Below, piece after piece: positions 35,092 through 43,079 of a stretch of 64,000 nt of DNA. Origin of the DNA: Candidatus Gastranaerophilales bacterium (GTDB lineage Bacteria > Cyanobacteriota > Vampirovibrionia > Gastranaerophilales > Gastranaerophilaceae); contig CALVBI010000002.1 of NCBI GenBank assembly GCA_944325735.1, positions 186,001-250,000 on the forward strand, given 5' to 3'. Within the stretch, counting starts at the first letter, position 1, and each line of letters opens with the position of its first letter. Below the pieces are notes generated by a model. The model did not search any database, had not been told where the DNA came from, and worked only from the letters and a program-made list of their open reading frames with translations. The position numbers and the translations under genes are program-made.

Positions 35092-35910
35092 ATGGCAAAT
35101 TTAAAAAATGAAATATTGCAGATTTTGAATAATCACAAAAATATAGAAGATACATTTTATAATTTATCAAGATATCAAGAAAATCTATTAAAAAATCATT
35201 CAAATCCTGTTTTTAGTAACGAAGATAAAAATAAAATACTTAAACAATTTACAAATTTACAGAATATTAAAAAATCCTTATACCGTTATAATACATTGAG
35301 TGAAAATGATTATCAAAAAGATGCAGAGGCTGAAAAATCGAATATTGAAAATACCGTATTAAAAGGTGGAATAAGTTATAACAAATATGTTTGGCATTCG
35401 GAAAATGGGGAACAGACTTGTGATGTTTGTAAATCATTAGATGGGAGAGTTTTTGATTTTTATGATGAAATACCTGAACGACCTCATCCAAATTGCAGAT
35501 GCACAGTTGAAATTGTCGAGGATAATCGCAACCCAAAAACACAAACTTCTAATGATAATGAAGAGCCATGTGATACAATAAATGAAATTGAATTTATAAT
35601 TAGTGAGATTGAAAGAAATATAAATGAAACTGAAACACTTTTATCTGAAGTAGAAACAAATGTACAAGATTTAGAAAAAGATGTATTAAGAGTGCAGAAT
35701 TTAATACAAGATGCAAACAATACCCTAGAAAATTTAAGTGAAGAGTATGGAAAACACTTACTTTGGTGCGAAAATAATGTTGATAATGATTATGCATATA
35801 TGTATGCTAAAAGAGCCGAATGGCAAACATTATTGCATGATGTTTTAGGTTTGTTAAATCCTATTGGAGCATTTTTTAACACACTAAAAACTTTGTATCA
35901 AATTATATAG
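35092..35910 (+). CDS. MuF-type (SPP1 gp7-like) phage head domain protein with coiled coil
   Basis: 272 residues. Residues about 95-145 hold YVWHSENGEQTCDVCKSLDG and IPERPHPNCRCTVEIVED, the C-terminal signature of the Mu gpF/SPP1 gp7 minor head family (Cys pair, HPNCRC). The N-terminal part is helical and short, without the full head protein length. After it comes a coiled coil (about 160-225) and a hydrophobic end (LLNPIGAFFNTLKTLYQII). The next gene, in another frame 38 nt on, has an open frame running back across this stop codon, so both may once have been one gene. Confidence 0.7.
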   Translation: MANLKNEILQILNNHKNIEDTFYNLSRYQENLLKNHSNPVFSNEDKNKILKQFTNLQNIKKSLYRYNTLSENDYQKDAEAEKSNIENTVLKGGISYNKYVWHSENGEQTCDVCKSLDGRVFDFYDEIPERPHPNCRCTVEIVEDNRNPKTQTSNDNEEPCDTINEIEFIISEIERNINETETLLSEVETNVQDLEKDVLRVQNLIQDANNTLENLSEEYGKHLLWCENNVDNDYAYMYAKRAEWQTLLHDVLGLLNPIGAFFNTLKTLYQII

Positions 35911-35948
35911 AACTTTTATATCATGCATATCATTTAAAAGAATTTGAA

Positions 35949-36227
35949 ATGGATAAATACTATCACTCAAAAGCAAATTGTGAAGCTACACAAGAAATGG
36001 GTATTTTGGGTGAAAAATATGCAATGTTTTTGAGTGATCAAAAAGAAAAATTCGATCAATGGCATAATATGTATGCCAGATCTCACAAAGTAACTATTGA
36101 AGAAGCTATTGCTGATTCAGAAAGAGATCAAGTAGCAAACAGGTTAGGACGAGAAAGAGGGCGTAAATACCCATATTGTGATTGTTCAATACTTATGCAT
36201 GATTTGTTGCCTGATTATAAAAAATAA
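35949..36227 (+). CDS. Serum amyloid A-like small protein
   Basis: 92 residues. DKYYHSKANCEATQEMG, then EKYAMFLSDQKEKFDQ and IADSERDQVANRLGRERG follow the serum amyloid A layout (DKYFHARGNYDAA, ISDARE, EDSxADQxANxWGR). Bacterial SAA-like domains occur next to or fused with phage-type MuF domains. The frame is open upstream from 35880 (ELLYHAYHLKEFE before the ATG), hinting at a frameshifted fusion with the preceding gene. No good ribosome binding site at 35949. Confidence 0.65.
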   Translation: MDKYYHSKANCEATQEMGILGEKYAMFLSDQKEKFDQWHNMYARSHKVTIEEAIADSERDQVANRLGRERGRKYPYCDCSILMHDLLPDYKK

Positions 36228-36233
36228 TAAGTG

Positions 36234-36500
36234 CTATAGCAATGGATGAGAAATATAAAGAACAAAATAAATAATAAAAATAAAGATGCATATTAATATT
36301 ATAAAAATATTGGCTCTTATAAAAACTGGTAACCACATACTTATTAATGTTATTATTGATAATATTCTAAAATTTATAGAATCATTAATCATAAAATATT
36401 CAGTATTAGATAATATTGAAATAATTATCCCTGTGAAAAATATTGCAAATATTACATTTATTGTTTTATAAATTAAGTTCATATTTATATTATAAAACAT
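36234..36500 (-). CDS. Small membrane protein, hypothetical
   Basis: 88 residues with three hydrophobic segments (VIFAIFFTGIIISILS, ILSIITLISMWLPVFI, IIFIILICIFIFIIYFVLYI). Very AT-rich coding and no ribosome binding site; could be a holin-like or chance ORF of the element. Confidence 0.35.
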   Translation of the reverse strand: MFYNINMNLIYKTINVIFAIFFTGIIISILSNTEYFMINDSINFRILSIITLISMWLPVFIRANIFIILICIFIFIIYFVLYISHPLL

Positions 36501-36568
36501 ATTTAGTACAAATTTTCAATAATGTCTCTATTTTTATTATTTTGTATATTTTTACAGATTTTTATATT

Positions 36569-36745
36569 CAATCTGCACCTTTAAATTTTCAAAAAGAGAA
36601 TTTAGGAGATATTTTAATAAAAATAGGTAAAAATTAAGCTTTAAAAATTCTCTGGATAAAATTATATATCAAAAACCGCCCAGTGTGGGCGGTTTTTCAA
36701 ACTTATATCTTCACTAATTCCTAATCTATATACTAAAAAACGGAG
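36569..36745. repeat. Direct repeat copy B, adjoining intact tRNA-Ser
   Basis: The 3' flank of tRNA-Ser, repeated at 33918-34095 (offset about 2650 bp, about 95% identical by eye, one single-base indel). Gene-free stretch 36501-36740 contains only this repeat and its terminator. Confidence 0.85.
36671..36697. terminator. Terminator hairpin downstream of tRNA-Ser
   Basis: AAAAACCGCCCA/GTGGGCGGTTTTT hairpin, downstream of the minus-strand tRNA-Ser gene, with a T-run on both strands. Confidence 0.8.
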
Positions 36746-36829
36746 TAATAGGGATTTGAACCCTAGATGCAGGTTGCCCCACATAACACCTTAGCAGGGT
36801 GCCGCCTTCAGCCACTCGGCCATTACTCC
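36741..36829 (-). tRNA. tRNA-Ser (anticodon GCT)
   Basis: 89 nt with the long variable arm of class II tRNAs. Acceptor stem GGAGTAA/TTACTCC, anticodon arm CACCCTGCTAAGGTG with GCT (codons AGC/AGU), T-arm GGGTTCAAATCCC. Discriminator G. It is the probable attachment site of the neighbouring element. Confidence 0.95.
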
Positions 36830-36931
36830 ATTTCCTATTTAATTTTCACAACTTAATGTTGCGACATGTGCATATTTTTATAATAACATAAATATTTTAT
36901 TTCGTAAATATTTTATTTTTTTACTTTACTC

Positions 36932-36960
36932 TTGACCGTTATTTAGTATTAAGATAGAAT
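36932..36960 (+). promoter_or_regulatory. Promoter of DUF151 gene
   Basis: TTGACC, 17-bp spacer, TAGAAT; leader of about 25 nt with AAAGG before the ATG at 36992. Confidence 0.5.
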
Positions 36961-36991
36961 ATTGATAAATGATTAAGAAAGGCTTTTTAAG

Positions 36992-37507
36992 ATGATTGAA
37001 ATGAAAGTTATGGGGATTGCCCTTGATACAAGAACCGGTTCTCCTATTGTTGTTTTACATGATAAAGAAAATAGAAAGGCTTTGCCTATTTGGATTGGAT
37101 CTGCAGAAGCGAGTGCAATTATCAGAAAAATTGAAAATCTCACAGTTGCTCGTCCAATGACTCACGATTTGATTATTAATATTATTGAAAAAACAGGTTA
37201 TAACCTTGATAAAGTTGAAATTAATGATGTAGAAAAGGATACATATTACGCAACTTTATTCTTGTCTAATGAAAATGGTGAAACATTAGAAATTGATTCT
37301 CGCCCTTCTGATGCTATTGCTGTTGCAATTCGTGTTGATGCTCCGATTTTTGTTACAGCAAATGTTATTTCAAACGGATCTGTATCAACAGATTCTGCTA
37401 AAGATGAAGAAGAAGCTCAAGAATTTAAAAAGTTTGTACAAAGCATCAAGCCTTCAGATTTTGCAAAACTTATGAAAGATAATGAACACCATGAAAGTGA
37501 TCAGTAA
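36992..37507 (+). CDS. Bifunctional nuclease family (DUF151) protein
   Basis: 171 residues. IALDTRTGSPIVVLHDKENRKALPIWIGSAEA and ETLEIDSRPSDAIAVAIRVDAPIFV are the two DUF151 blocks; the C-terminal 40 residues are acidic. Family members in plants and bacteria were reported to have nuclease activity; role in this organism unknown. Confidence 0.88.
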   Translation: MIEMKVMGIALDTRTGSPIVVLHDKENRKALPIWIGSAEASAIIRKIENLTVARPMTHDLIINIIEKTGYNLDKVEINDVEKDTYYATLFLSNENGETLEIDSRPSDAIAVAIRVDAPIFVTANVISNGSVSTDSAKDEEEAQEFKKFVQSIKPSDFAKLMKDNEHHESDQ

Positions 37508-37536
37508 TTAATTGTAAAATTTGTAACAAAATTCTT

Positions 37537-37572
37537 AAAACTTGAAAATATTTTTATTTTCAAGTTTTATTT
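37537..37572 (+). terminator. Terminator after DUF151 gene
   Basis: AAAACTTGAAAAT/ATTTTCAAGTTTT stem followed by TTTATTT. Confidence 0.7.
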
Positions 37573-37588
37573 TATTTGAGGTCATATA

Positions 37589-37792
37589 ATGAACGGAATT
37601 GAAGCTATACAACCAACAAATATTTTTAGAGTAAATCCGGTTAATTTGTTTGAAAATAGCCGACAAAATAAAAGTGTAAATACCTTTAATACTGGATTGT
37701 TTGCTCAACAGACAAATAGTGATTATAATTTAAACCATCCTAGAGTTATTGGTAGTGAAACTCAGGCAAGGTATTTAGATTTATTAGCTTAA
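37589..37792 (+). CDS. Small Asn-rich hypothetical protein
   Basis: 67 residues, MNGIEAIQPTNIFRVNPVNL start, Asn/Thr-rich, no hydrophobic segment. GAGG stands 7 nt before the ATG. Shares style (Asn-rich, TFNTG near the middle) with the next gene. Function unknown. Confidence 0.55.
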   Translation: MNGIEAIQPTNIFRVNPVNLFENSRQNKSVNTFNTGLFAQQTNSDYNLNHPRVIGSETQARYLDLLA

Positions 37793-37868
37793 TATTTCTT
37801 TATAATTAGACAATTTTTGCATCATAATTTTTTTTATATAAATAAGGGAAATTATGGGGTAAAATTTT

Positions 37869-38066
37869 ATGTCTATACAAAAATTATTTGGGATAAATGG
37901 ATTAAAAGCAGTTTCAAATCCTTACCAAAATGCAAGGGTAGAAAATAATTTTGTTAAAAATACTTTCAATTTTGGAGAGGCAAATCCTAATCGCCCTAAC
38001 GGAATTGTTACACCTAATGCTTTGAACGATCCGACAAAAGGCACAAGACTATACTGCTTAGGATAA
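37869..38066 (+). CDS. Small Asn-rich hypothetical protein
   Basis: 65 residues, contains KNTFNFGEANPNRPNGIVTP; comparable in size and composition to the protein at 37589 (TFNFG against TFNTG). GGGG stands 9 nt before the ATG. Overlaps by 9 nt with the end of a convergent small ORF. Confidence 0.5.
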   Translation: MSIQKLFGINGLKAVSNPYQNARVENNFVKNTFNFGEANPNRPNGIVTPNALNDPTKGTRLYCLG

Positions 38067-38219
38067 TAGAAAATTGTTTTTTGTATTTGTGCTGTAAATT
38101 AGTTTTGTTGCACTGAATTGTGGTGTGAACGAATAGATTTTTGTAGGTTCTTTTTTCTTGAAACTGCATAAACCTATTACTTTTTCATCATCTTTAAATA
38201 AATTTTTTAAAAATTCCAT
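38058..38219 (-). CDS. Small hypothetical protein (53 aa)
   Basis: Starts MEFLKNLFKDDEKVIGLCSF and ends KNNFLLS. Codon use is like the neighbours and GGA lies 11 nt upstream of the ATG. It fills an otherwise empty stretch. Real but uncertain. Confidence 0.45.
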   Translation of the reverse strand: MEFLKNLFKDDEKVIGLCSFKKKEPTKIYSFTPQFSATKLIYSTNTKNNFLLS

Positions 38220-38297
38220 AAAAATACACATCCTTCTTTTTTATTGTATAATATATTTAATGAAGTTATACATAAAGTCAATATAAGGAGAATTATT

Positions 38298-38501
38298 ATG
38301 GCTCAAAAAATTACTAAAGATATGAATATTATGGATATTGTACAACAATGCCCTGAAAGTATTGCTGTTTTTCAAAAATACGGATTAGGATGTATAGGTT
38401 GTGCAGCTGCTCATTTTGAAAACTTGGAAGCAGGAGCTAAAGTTCATGGCTTTGATCCTGATGCTATGGTAGATGATATTAATGCTTTGATTGAGGATTA
38501 A
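38298..38501 (+). CDS. DUF1858 (hydrid-cluster-associated redox disulfide) domain protein
   Basis: 67 residues from the ATG at 38298 (AAGGAG 8 nt upstream). ITKDMNIMDIVQQCPESIAVFQKYGLGCIGCAAA with the CxxC-type pair is the DUF1858 core. Such small proteins are thought to work in redox or Fe-S related reactions. Confidence 0.88.
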   Translation: MAQKITKDMNIMDIVQQCPESIAVFQKYGLGCIGCAAAHFENLEAGAKVHGFDPDAMVDDINALIED

Positions 38502-38528
38502 TTTATAGTTATATAAATAAAATACAAT

Positions 38529-38552
38529 AAAGAGCCTTGAAAAAGGCTCTTT
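38529..38552 (+). terminator. Terminator after DUF1858 gene
   Basis: AAAGAGCCTT-GAAA-AAGGCTCTTT hairpin with a GAAA tetraloop. Confidence 0.85.
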
Positions 38553-38609
38553 ATTGTTGAAAACAGTTAATTTGTATGTTAAAATTAATAAAAACGAAAG
38601 GAGCGAAGT

Positions 38610-39343
38610 ATGAAAAGATTTGAAACTCGGGGGGGGGGCGTAATTTAGGCTCTGCTCCAGCATTTACACTTGCAGAGGTGTTGATAACTTTAGGAATCAT
38701 AGGTGTTGTAGCAGCATTAACAATTCCAACACTTATTCAAAATTATAAAAAACGAGAGGTAGAAACATCGTTAAAAAAAATCTATAGTACTGTTAATCAA
38801 GCAATAAAAAAAGCAGAACTTGATTATGGTGATTACCATACTTGGGAATCAGGTCCTAATGGCACAGGAGCTATTGAAAAATATTTTATTCCTTATTTAA
38901 ATGTTATTAATGTTGTTCCATCCTATGATGGAAGTGCTTCTTGTACATTGAGGCGACTTTATTTAGCAGATGGCTCATTATTAATAGCTAAAGCTTGTGT
39001 ACATTGGGGATTTTGGATGACTTTTTGTTATTATCCGAATGCGGAAAATTGGACGGGACAGTATCAAAATCAAGGATGTTTAGCAAAAGATTTTGGACGT
39101 TCATCTTTTTCATTTCAATTTAGCACTGCTGATTTTCCTGGTAACAGATTATATACAAATAGCCCATTTCAGCCTTATGTAAGTGGAGAATTAAAAAACA
39201 AAGAGGTGAATGCTGAATCGTTAACTGATTCTAAATATGTTTATGCTTGTAATAAGGATGCTCAATCTCCAAGAGAATGTGCAGCATTAATTATGTATAA
39301 TAATTGGAAAATCCCTAAAGATTATCCATTTAGATTAAAATAG
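38610..39343 (+). CDS. Prepilin-like protein, switched out of frame by a ten-G tract
   Basis: AAAGGAG stands 6 nt before the ATG at 38610. The frame reads MKRFETR, enters G10 (38629-38638) and ends at a TAG (38646). With one more G (or two fewer) it continues RNLGSAPAFTLAEVLITLGI and on to 39343, a type IV prepilin/pseudopilin: cleavage site A-F, Glu5, hydrophobic helix, then a globular part with six or more Cys. The only other in-frame start (GTG 38678) would delete the cleavage motif, so the gene needs the frameshift. Downstream domain has no known fold to me. Confidence 0.75.
38629..38638 (+). repeat. Homopolymer G10 in prepilin leader
   Basis: Ten consecutive G in a roughly 30% GC background, at codons 7-10 after an SD-ATG start. 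Same length as at 43101 and 51826. Confidence 0.9.
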
Positions 39344-39365
39344 ATATATGTGTATATAGATAAAC

Positions 39366-39398
39366 AAAAAAATCCAGCATAACGCTGGATTTTTTTGT
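39366..39398. terminator. Bidirectional terminator
   Basis: AAAAATCCAGC-ATAAC-GCTGGATTTTT stem between the convergent pilin and membrane-protein genes. Confidence 0.85.
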
Positions 39399-39411
39399 TT
39401 ATTAGTTTATA

Positions 39412-41466
39412 TTATTTTTTTAAAAAGCCTGCCATTGATGGTTTGTTTGTTGTGTTAATTGATGTGTCAACTGTTGCAATTTTGTTTTCTGCTTGATTTG
39501 TTGGATTAGCAGGTTGAGCTGTTGGAATTTCTGGTTTAGCTTGTGGTTGAGAGTTTCCAGCTGCAGCTGCTTTTTCTTCTTTTTCCTTTGCAATAGCTTT
39601 TTTAGTCATATTTTCACAGTATCTTGCAAGCCACATCATAAATGCTGGTACAAGTACTATAGTAGATGCGAATCCAAATGCACTATTCATTGTTTTTGCT
39701 CTGTTGATAAATTTATTATCTTTAGTAGAGAATACTGTGTAGATTTTTTCAAGAGCATCAGATCCTTTTGCGTTTTCAAATGCTTTATGAATTTCTTCCA
39801 TTGTTGCATCTTTAATAGATTTGCCGTTGAATTTTTTCATTATTTCTTCAGCATTTTCTTTTACGGTTGTATCAACATTTAATAATACTTTTTTAACGTT
39901 TCCGCCATTTTCTTCCAAGAAGTTAAAGAAGCCGTTAATTCCATTTTTATATTCTTGGATATTGCTGTATTTAGAAACAATTTGTTCACTTGTTAATACA
40001 TCGACGCCAGATCCAGCAGTGACATAATTTTTAAATTTATTAAATAAATTTTTGTTGTGATCTGCAGGTTTTGTATTTAATGCAAAACCTGATGCATTTG
40101 CAAATACGTCAGAAAATCCTCTTGATAATGCTTTTGCTCCAAATAGGATTGCGGTGAAACTTGATATATCTCGAACTAAAATTTCTTTACGTTCTTTGTC
40201 ACTTTTTGCATTTATATATCTTGGAGGTAAGCAAAAACCGAATAATAATGTAAGCATTGCAGGTACTGACATTGATGCTCCGTTGAATTCAAAAATTTTC
40301 AATACTTTGCTGATACCGCCTTCTTTCATTGCTGTTTTGCCTGCCATTGATGCAATTCCACCAGTGAAAGCTACATTTTTATCCTTAGTCTGGTCTTTAG
40401 CTTCTGCTTTTTTATCTTCTTTGGCTTTATCTTCTGGTTTTGCAGCAGTATTGTTTTCTGCTCCTTCATCTACAAGACCTTTTAAACCTGGGTCATGTTT
40501 TAATCCTAAATTGTATAATTTAGGGATTAATGTATAGAAGCCAACAACTGCTGACCACATTCCTAAATTTGCAAGAACTCTTGTACCGGCTCTATGAGTA
40601 TTGAATTTCTTAATGTATTCATCAATATTGCCGTTTGCGTGTTTTTCTAAATGCTTATTAACTTTTTCTAATGCATCTCCAGAATAATCAGTTAAACTTT
40701 GAACAAGTCTTCTTATGTTAGTTCCAAGAGGTTTTTCTTTTCCTGAAACTTTTAGAGCTACATCTAATTCATTGTTTGATGGCGCAGAATATTGTTTTCT
40801 TAATTTCATGTATTCATCAACAACTTCTGCTTGTAATTTTTTTGCAGTTTTCTTATCTTTGTTGGCTTGTTTTGTTTCAGCATCAACTAATTTTTCTGCA
40901 AAGTTTTTAGCTGTTTCTTTTAGGTGGTCGCCATTAAATGCCTCATCTGTAGAGTTTTCAAGAGCATTTTCTAATATTTGAGCGTAGTAACCTTTTTTGA
41001 ATTCTGCAGAATTTTTTAATTGTTCAGGATGTTTGGCTGCATAATCTGCGAAATTTTGACCTAAAGCTTCGATATGACTAACATGTACATTGTTTGCAGT
41101 GCCTGACGTTTTCTTTATTATAGCCATAATTCCCATAGGGATTAAGAATGCGCTAGGTCCGCTTAAGATTTCTCGGATACCTTCTCTTCTGGCAAATTCC
41201 CAGTTTAAAGGCCCTATTTTTTTACCGTTTTCGTCTTTTTCTCTGTTACGGTTTAAGCCTTCATAAATTCTTGGAGCAACCATTCCTATACCGTCTTGCG
41301 CGATAAATGAAGCTGCAAAACCACCCTTTTCAATTCCATCCATTAGAGCGACAACAGGGTTAAAACTACCTGTGAAAGATGTTTGTTGATGTTTTTGTTG
41401 ATGTTGTTCTTTAAGATTATTGTGTTTTGCAACATTGATTGTTGAATTGATTGCTTTTACTGCCAT
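39412..41466 (-). CDS. Large lineage-specific membrane protein
   Basis: 684 residues with about five hydrophobic segments (for example GPSAFLIPMGIMAIIKK, NLGMWSAVVGFYTLIPKL, AMLTLLFGFCLPPRYI, FASTIVLVPAFMMWLARY) and long charged helices; Lys/Glu-Ala-rich linkers. It carries QQTSFTGSFNPV near the N-terminus and NVAFTGGIASMAG in the middle, a motif shared with other proteins here. No known domain recognised. The smaller proteins at 43867 and 44508 look similar in style. CTAGC-A-tract motif 62 nt upstream. Confidence 0.75.
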   Translation of the reverse strand: MAVKAINSTINVAKHNNLKEQHQQKHQQTSFTGSFNPVVALMDGIEKGGFAASFIAQDGIGMVAPRIYEGLNRNREKDENGKKIGPLNWEFARREGIREILSGPSAFLIPMGIMAIIKKTSGTANNVHVSHIEALGQNFADYAAKHPEQLKNSAEFKKGYYAQILENALENSTDEAFNGDHLKETAKNFAEKLVDAETKQANKDKKTAKKLQAEVVDEYMKLRKQYSAPSNNELDVALKVSGKEKPLGTNIRRLVQSLTDYSGDALEKVNKHLEKHANGNIDEYIKKFNTHRAGTRVLANLGMWSAVVGFYTLIPKLYNLGLKHDPGLKGLVDEGAENNTAAKPEDKAKEDKKAEAKDQTKDKNVAFTGGIASMAGKTAMKEGGISKVLKIFEFNGASMSVPAMLTLLFGFCLPPRYINAKSDKERKEILVRDISSFTAILFGAKALSRGFSDVFANASGFALNTKPADHNKNLFNKFKNYVTAGSGVDVLTSEQIVSKYSNIQEYKNGINGFFNFLEENGGNVKKVLLNVDTTVKENAEEIMKKFNGKSIKDATMEEIHKAFENAKGSDALEKIYTVFSTKDNKFINRAKTMNSAFGFASTIVLVPAFMMWLARYCENMTKKAIAKEKEEKAAAAGNSQPQAKPEIPTAQPANPTNQAENKIATVDTSINTTNKPSMAGFLKK

Positions 41467-41527
41467 ATCCCTACTTTAAATTTTCATAACTACACATGTA
41501 TTTAAAAACTGATCTTTTACACTTATT

Positions 41528-41540
41528 GCTTTTTTGCTAG
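41528..41540 (-). promoter_or_regulatory. CTAGC-A-tract motif
   Basis: Reads CTAGCAAAAAAGC on the minus strand, 62 nt before the ATG at 41466. Confidence 0.4.
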
Positions 41541-41708
41541 TGAATTTTTACAAAAAATTAACAAAAGGTTCTAAATGTATTAAGTGTATTTATTATACTT
41601 AATATTAAAAAAAGTTGCAAGTTTTTTTACTACAATTATAATAATTATTTTACAAATTTGTAATAAACTCTAATGATAGATAAAAAATCACCCAATTGTC
41701 TATTAAAA

Positions 41709-41737
41709 TTGACACTCTTTTTTATCTGATATAAACT
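41709..41737 (+). promoter_or_regulatory. Promoter of trmFO (leaderless)
   Basis: TTGACA, 17-bp spacer, TAAACT, then 6 nt to the ATG at 41744; no ribosome binding site. Confidence 0.5.
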
Positions 41738-41743
41738 CATCTT

Positions 41744-43045
41744 ATGGAAATAAATGTAATTGGTGCCGGATTGGCAGGTTCTGAAGCTGCTTTACAGCTT
41801 TCAAAAAGAGGATTAAAAGTTAATTTGTATGAAATGCGACCTAAAAAATCTACAGGTGCGCATAAGACTGATAAATTCGCAGAATTTGTATGTTCAAATA
41901 GTTTAGGAGCTTCTGATTGTTCAAATGCATCAGGATTATTGAAAAAAGAGATGGAAATTCTTGGTGGAGAGCTGATAACGATTGCAAAGGAATGTTCAGT
42001 TCCTGCAGGTAATGCCTTGGCAATTGATAGAGAGCTTTTTTCTGAAACTGTTACGAAAAGAATAGAAGCTGATGAAAATATTAATATAATTAAAGATGAA
42101 GTTACAGCAATTCCTGGAGGTTATACGATTATGGCTTCTGGGCCTTTAACTTCTGATAAATTAGCTGATTCAATTAAGGATTTTACTCAAAGTGAACATT
42201 TGCATTTTTTTGATGCAATTGCACCTATTGTAGAAAAAGATAGTATAAATTTCGATAAAGCTTTTTGGGCAAGCAGATATGATAAAGGAGAAGCATCATA
42301 TATTAATTGTCCTATGAACAAGTGTGAGTATGAAAAGTTTTATAATATATTGATTAATGCTCCGAAGATTGAATTAAAAGAATTTGAAAAAAATGCTAAA
42401 TTTTTTGAAAGTTGTCTGCCTATTGAAGTATTAGCCTCTCGAGGAGTGGATACTTTAAGATTTGGACCAATGAAGCCTGTTGGACTTGTTGATAAACGTA
42501 CAGGAGAAGAAAATTATGCAGTTGTTCAATTACGACAGGATAATTCTGCTAAAACGTTATTTAATCTGGTAGGATTTCAAACGAATTTGAAATGGGGTGC
42601 CCAAAAAGAATTGCTCCAATCAATTCCAGGCTTAGAAAATGTAAATATCGTAAGATATGGAGTTATGCATAGAAATACATTTATAAATTCTCCAAAGATT
42701 TTGAATGCTTCTTTGCAGACAAGAAAGCGAAAAGATTTATTTTTTGCCGGCCAATTAACTGGTACTGAAGGTTATACAGAATCAATTGCTACAGGAATGC
42801 TTGCAGGAATTAATATGGCTCGATTGATTAATAATGAAGAATTGATAGAACTTCCTAAAGAAACTATGTTGGGAGCTTTGACTCAATATATTAGTGATGA
42901 TAGCCATGAAAAATTCCAACCGATAAATTCAAATTGGGGAATTGTTACTCCAGTTGAATTACCTAAAAAAGAAAGAAAAAATAAAAAATTAAAAGCTGAA
43001 CTTATTTCACAACGTTCTATTGAATATTTATTAAAAATAAGTTAA
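41744..43045 (+). CDS. trmFO: Folate-dependent tRNA (uracil-54-C5)-methyltransferase TrmFO
   Basis: 433 residues. IGAGLAGSEAALQLSKRG is the FAD-binding start, FVCSNSLGASDCSNASGLLKKE and LASRGVDTLRFGPMKPVGL are TrmFO/GidA-family blocks, and CPMNKCEYEKFYN holds family cysteines. The enzyme makes ribothymidine at position 54 of tRNA using methylene-tetrahydrofolate and FADH2. It is found in Firmicutes, Cyanobacteria and others in place of TrmA. Confidence 0.95.
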   Translation: MEINVIGAGLAGSEAALQLSKRGLKVNLYEMRPKKSTGAHKTDKFAEFVCSNSLGASDCSNASGLLKKEMEILGGELITIAKECSVPAGNALAIDRELFSETVTKRIEADENINIIKDEVTAIPGGYTIMASGPLTSDKLADSIKDFTQSEHLHFFDAIAPIVEKDSINFDKAFWASRYDKGEASYINCPMNKCEYEKFYNILINAPKIELKEFEKNAKFFESCLPIEVLASRGVDTLRFGPMKPVGLVDKRTGEENYAVVQLRQDNSAKTLFNLVGFQTNLKWGAQKELLQSIPGLENVNIVRYGVMHRNTFINSPKILNASLQTRKRKDLFFAGQLTGTEGYTESIATGMLAGINMARLINNEELIELPKETMLGALTQYISDDSHEKFQPINSNWGIVTPVELPKKERKNKKLKAELISQRSIEYLLKIS

Positions 43046-43079
43046 AATAATAAGGTATATATTAAGAAAGGAGTTATTT

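Larger units (their letters stand above)
34096..36740. mobile_element. Small degenerate element between direct repeats at tRNA-Ser
   Basis: About 2.65 kb between the two direct repeats, next to the 3' end of tRNA-Ser, a classical integration place. It carries a decayed gene, an XRE regulator, a MuF-type phage head domain protein, an SAA-like protein and a small membrane protein. No integrase is visible, so it is a remnant, a non-autonomous element, or the product of a tRNA-locus duplication. Boundaries are inferred from the repeats. Confidence 0.5.

Noticed and set aside
35900-35912. Programmed -1 frameshift between the MuF and SAA-like genes
   Set aside because: The sequence AATTATATAGAAC is not a slippery heptamer; a mutation or two separate genes is simpler.
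36443-36637. 64-codon frame running into the direct repeat copy B
   Set aside because: Antisense to the small membrane ORF at its start, no SD, and its only protein-like part (QSAPLNFQKENLGDIL) belongs to the duplicated unit.
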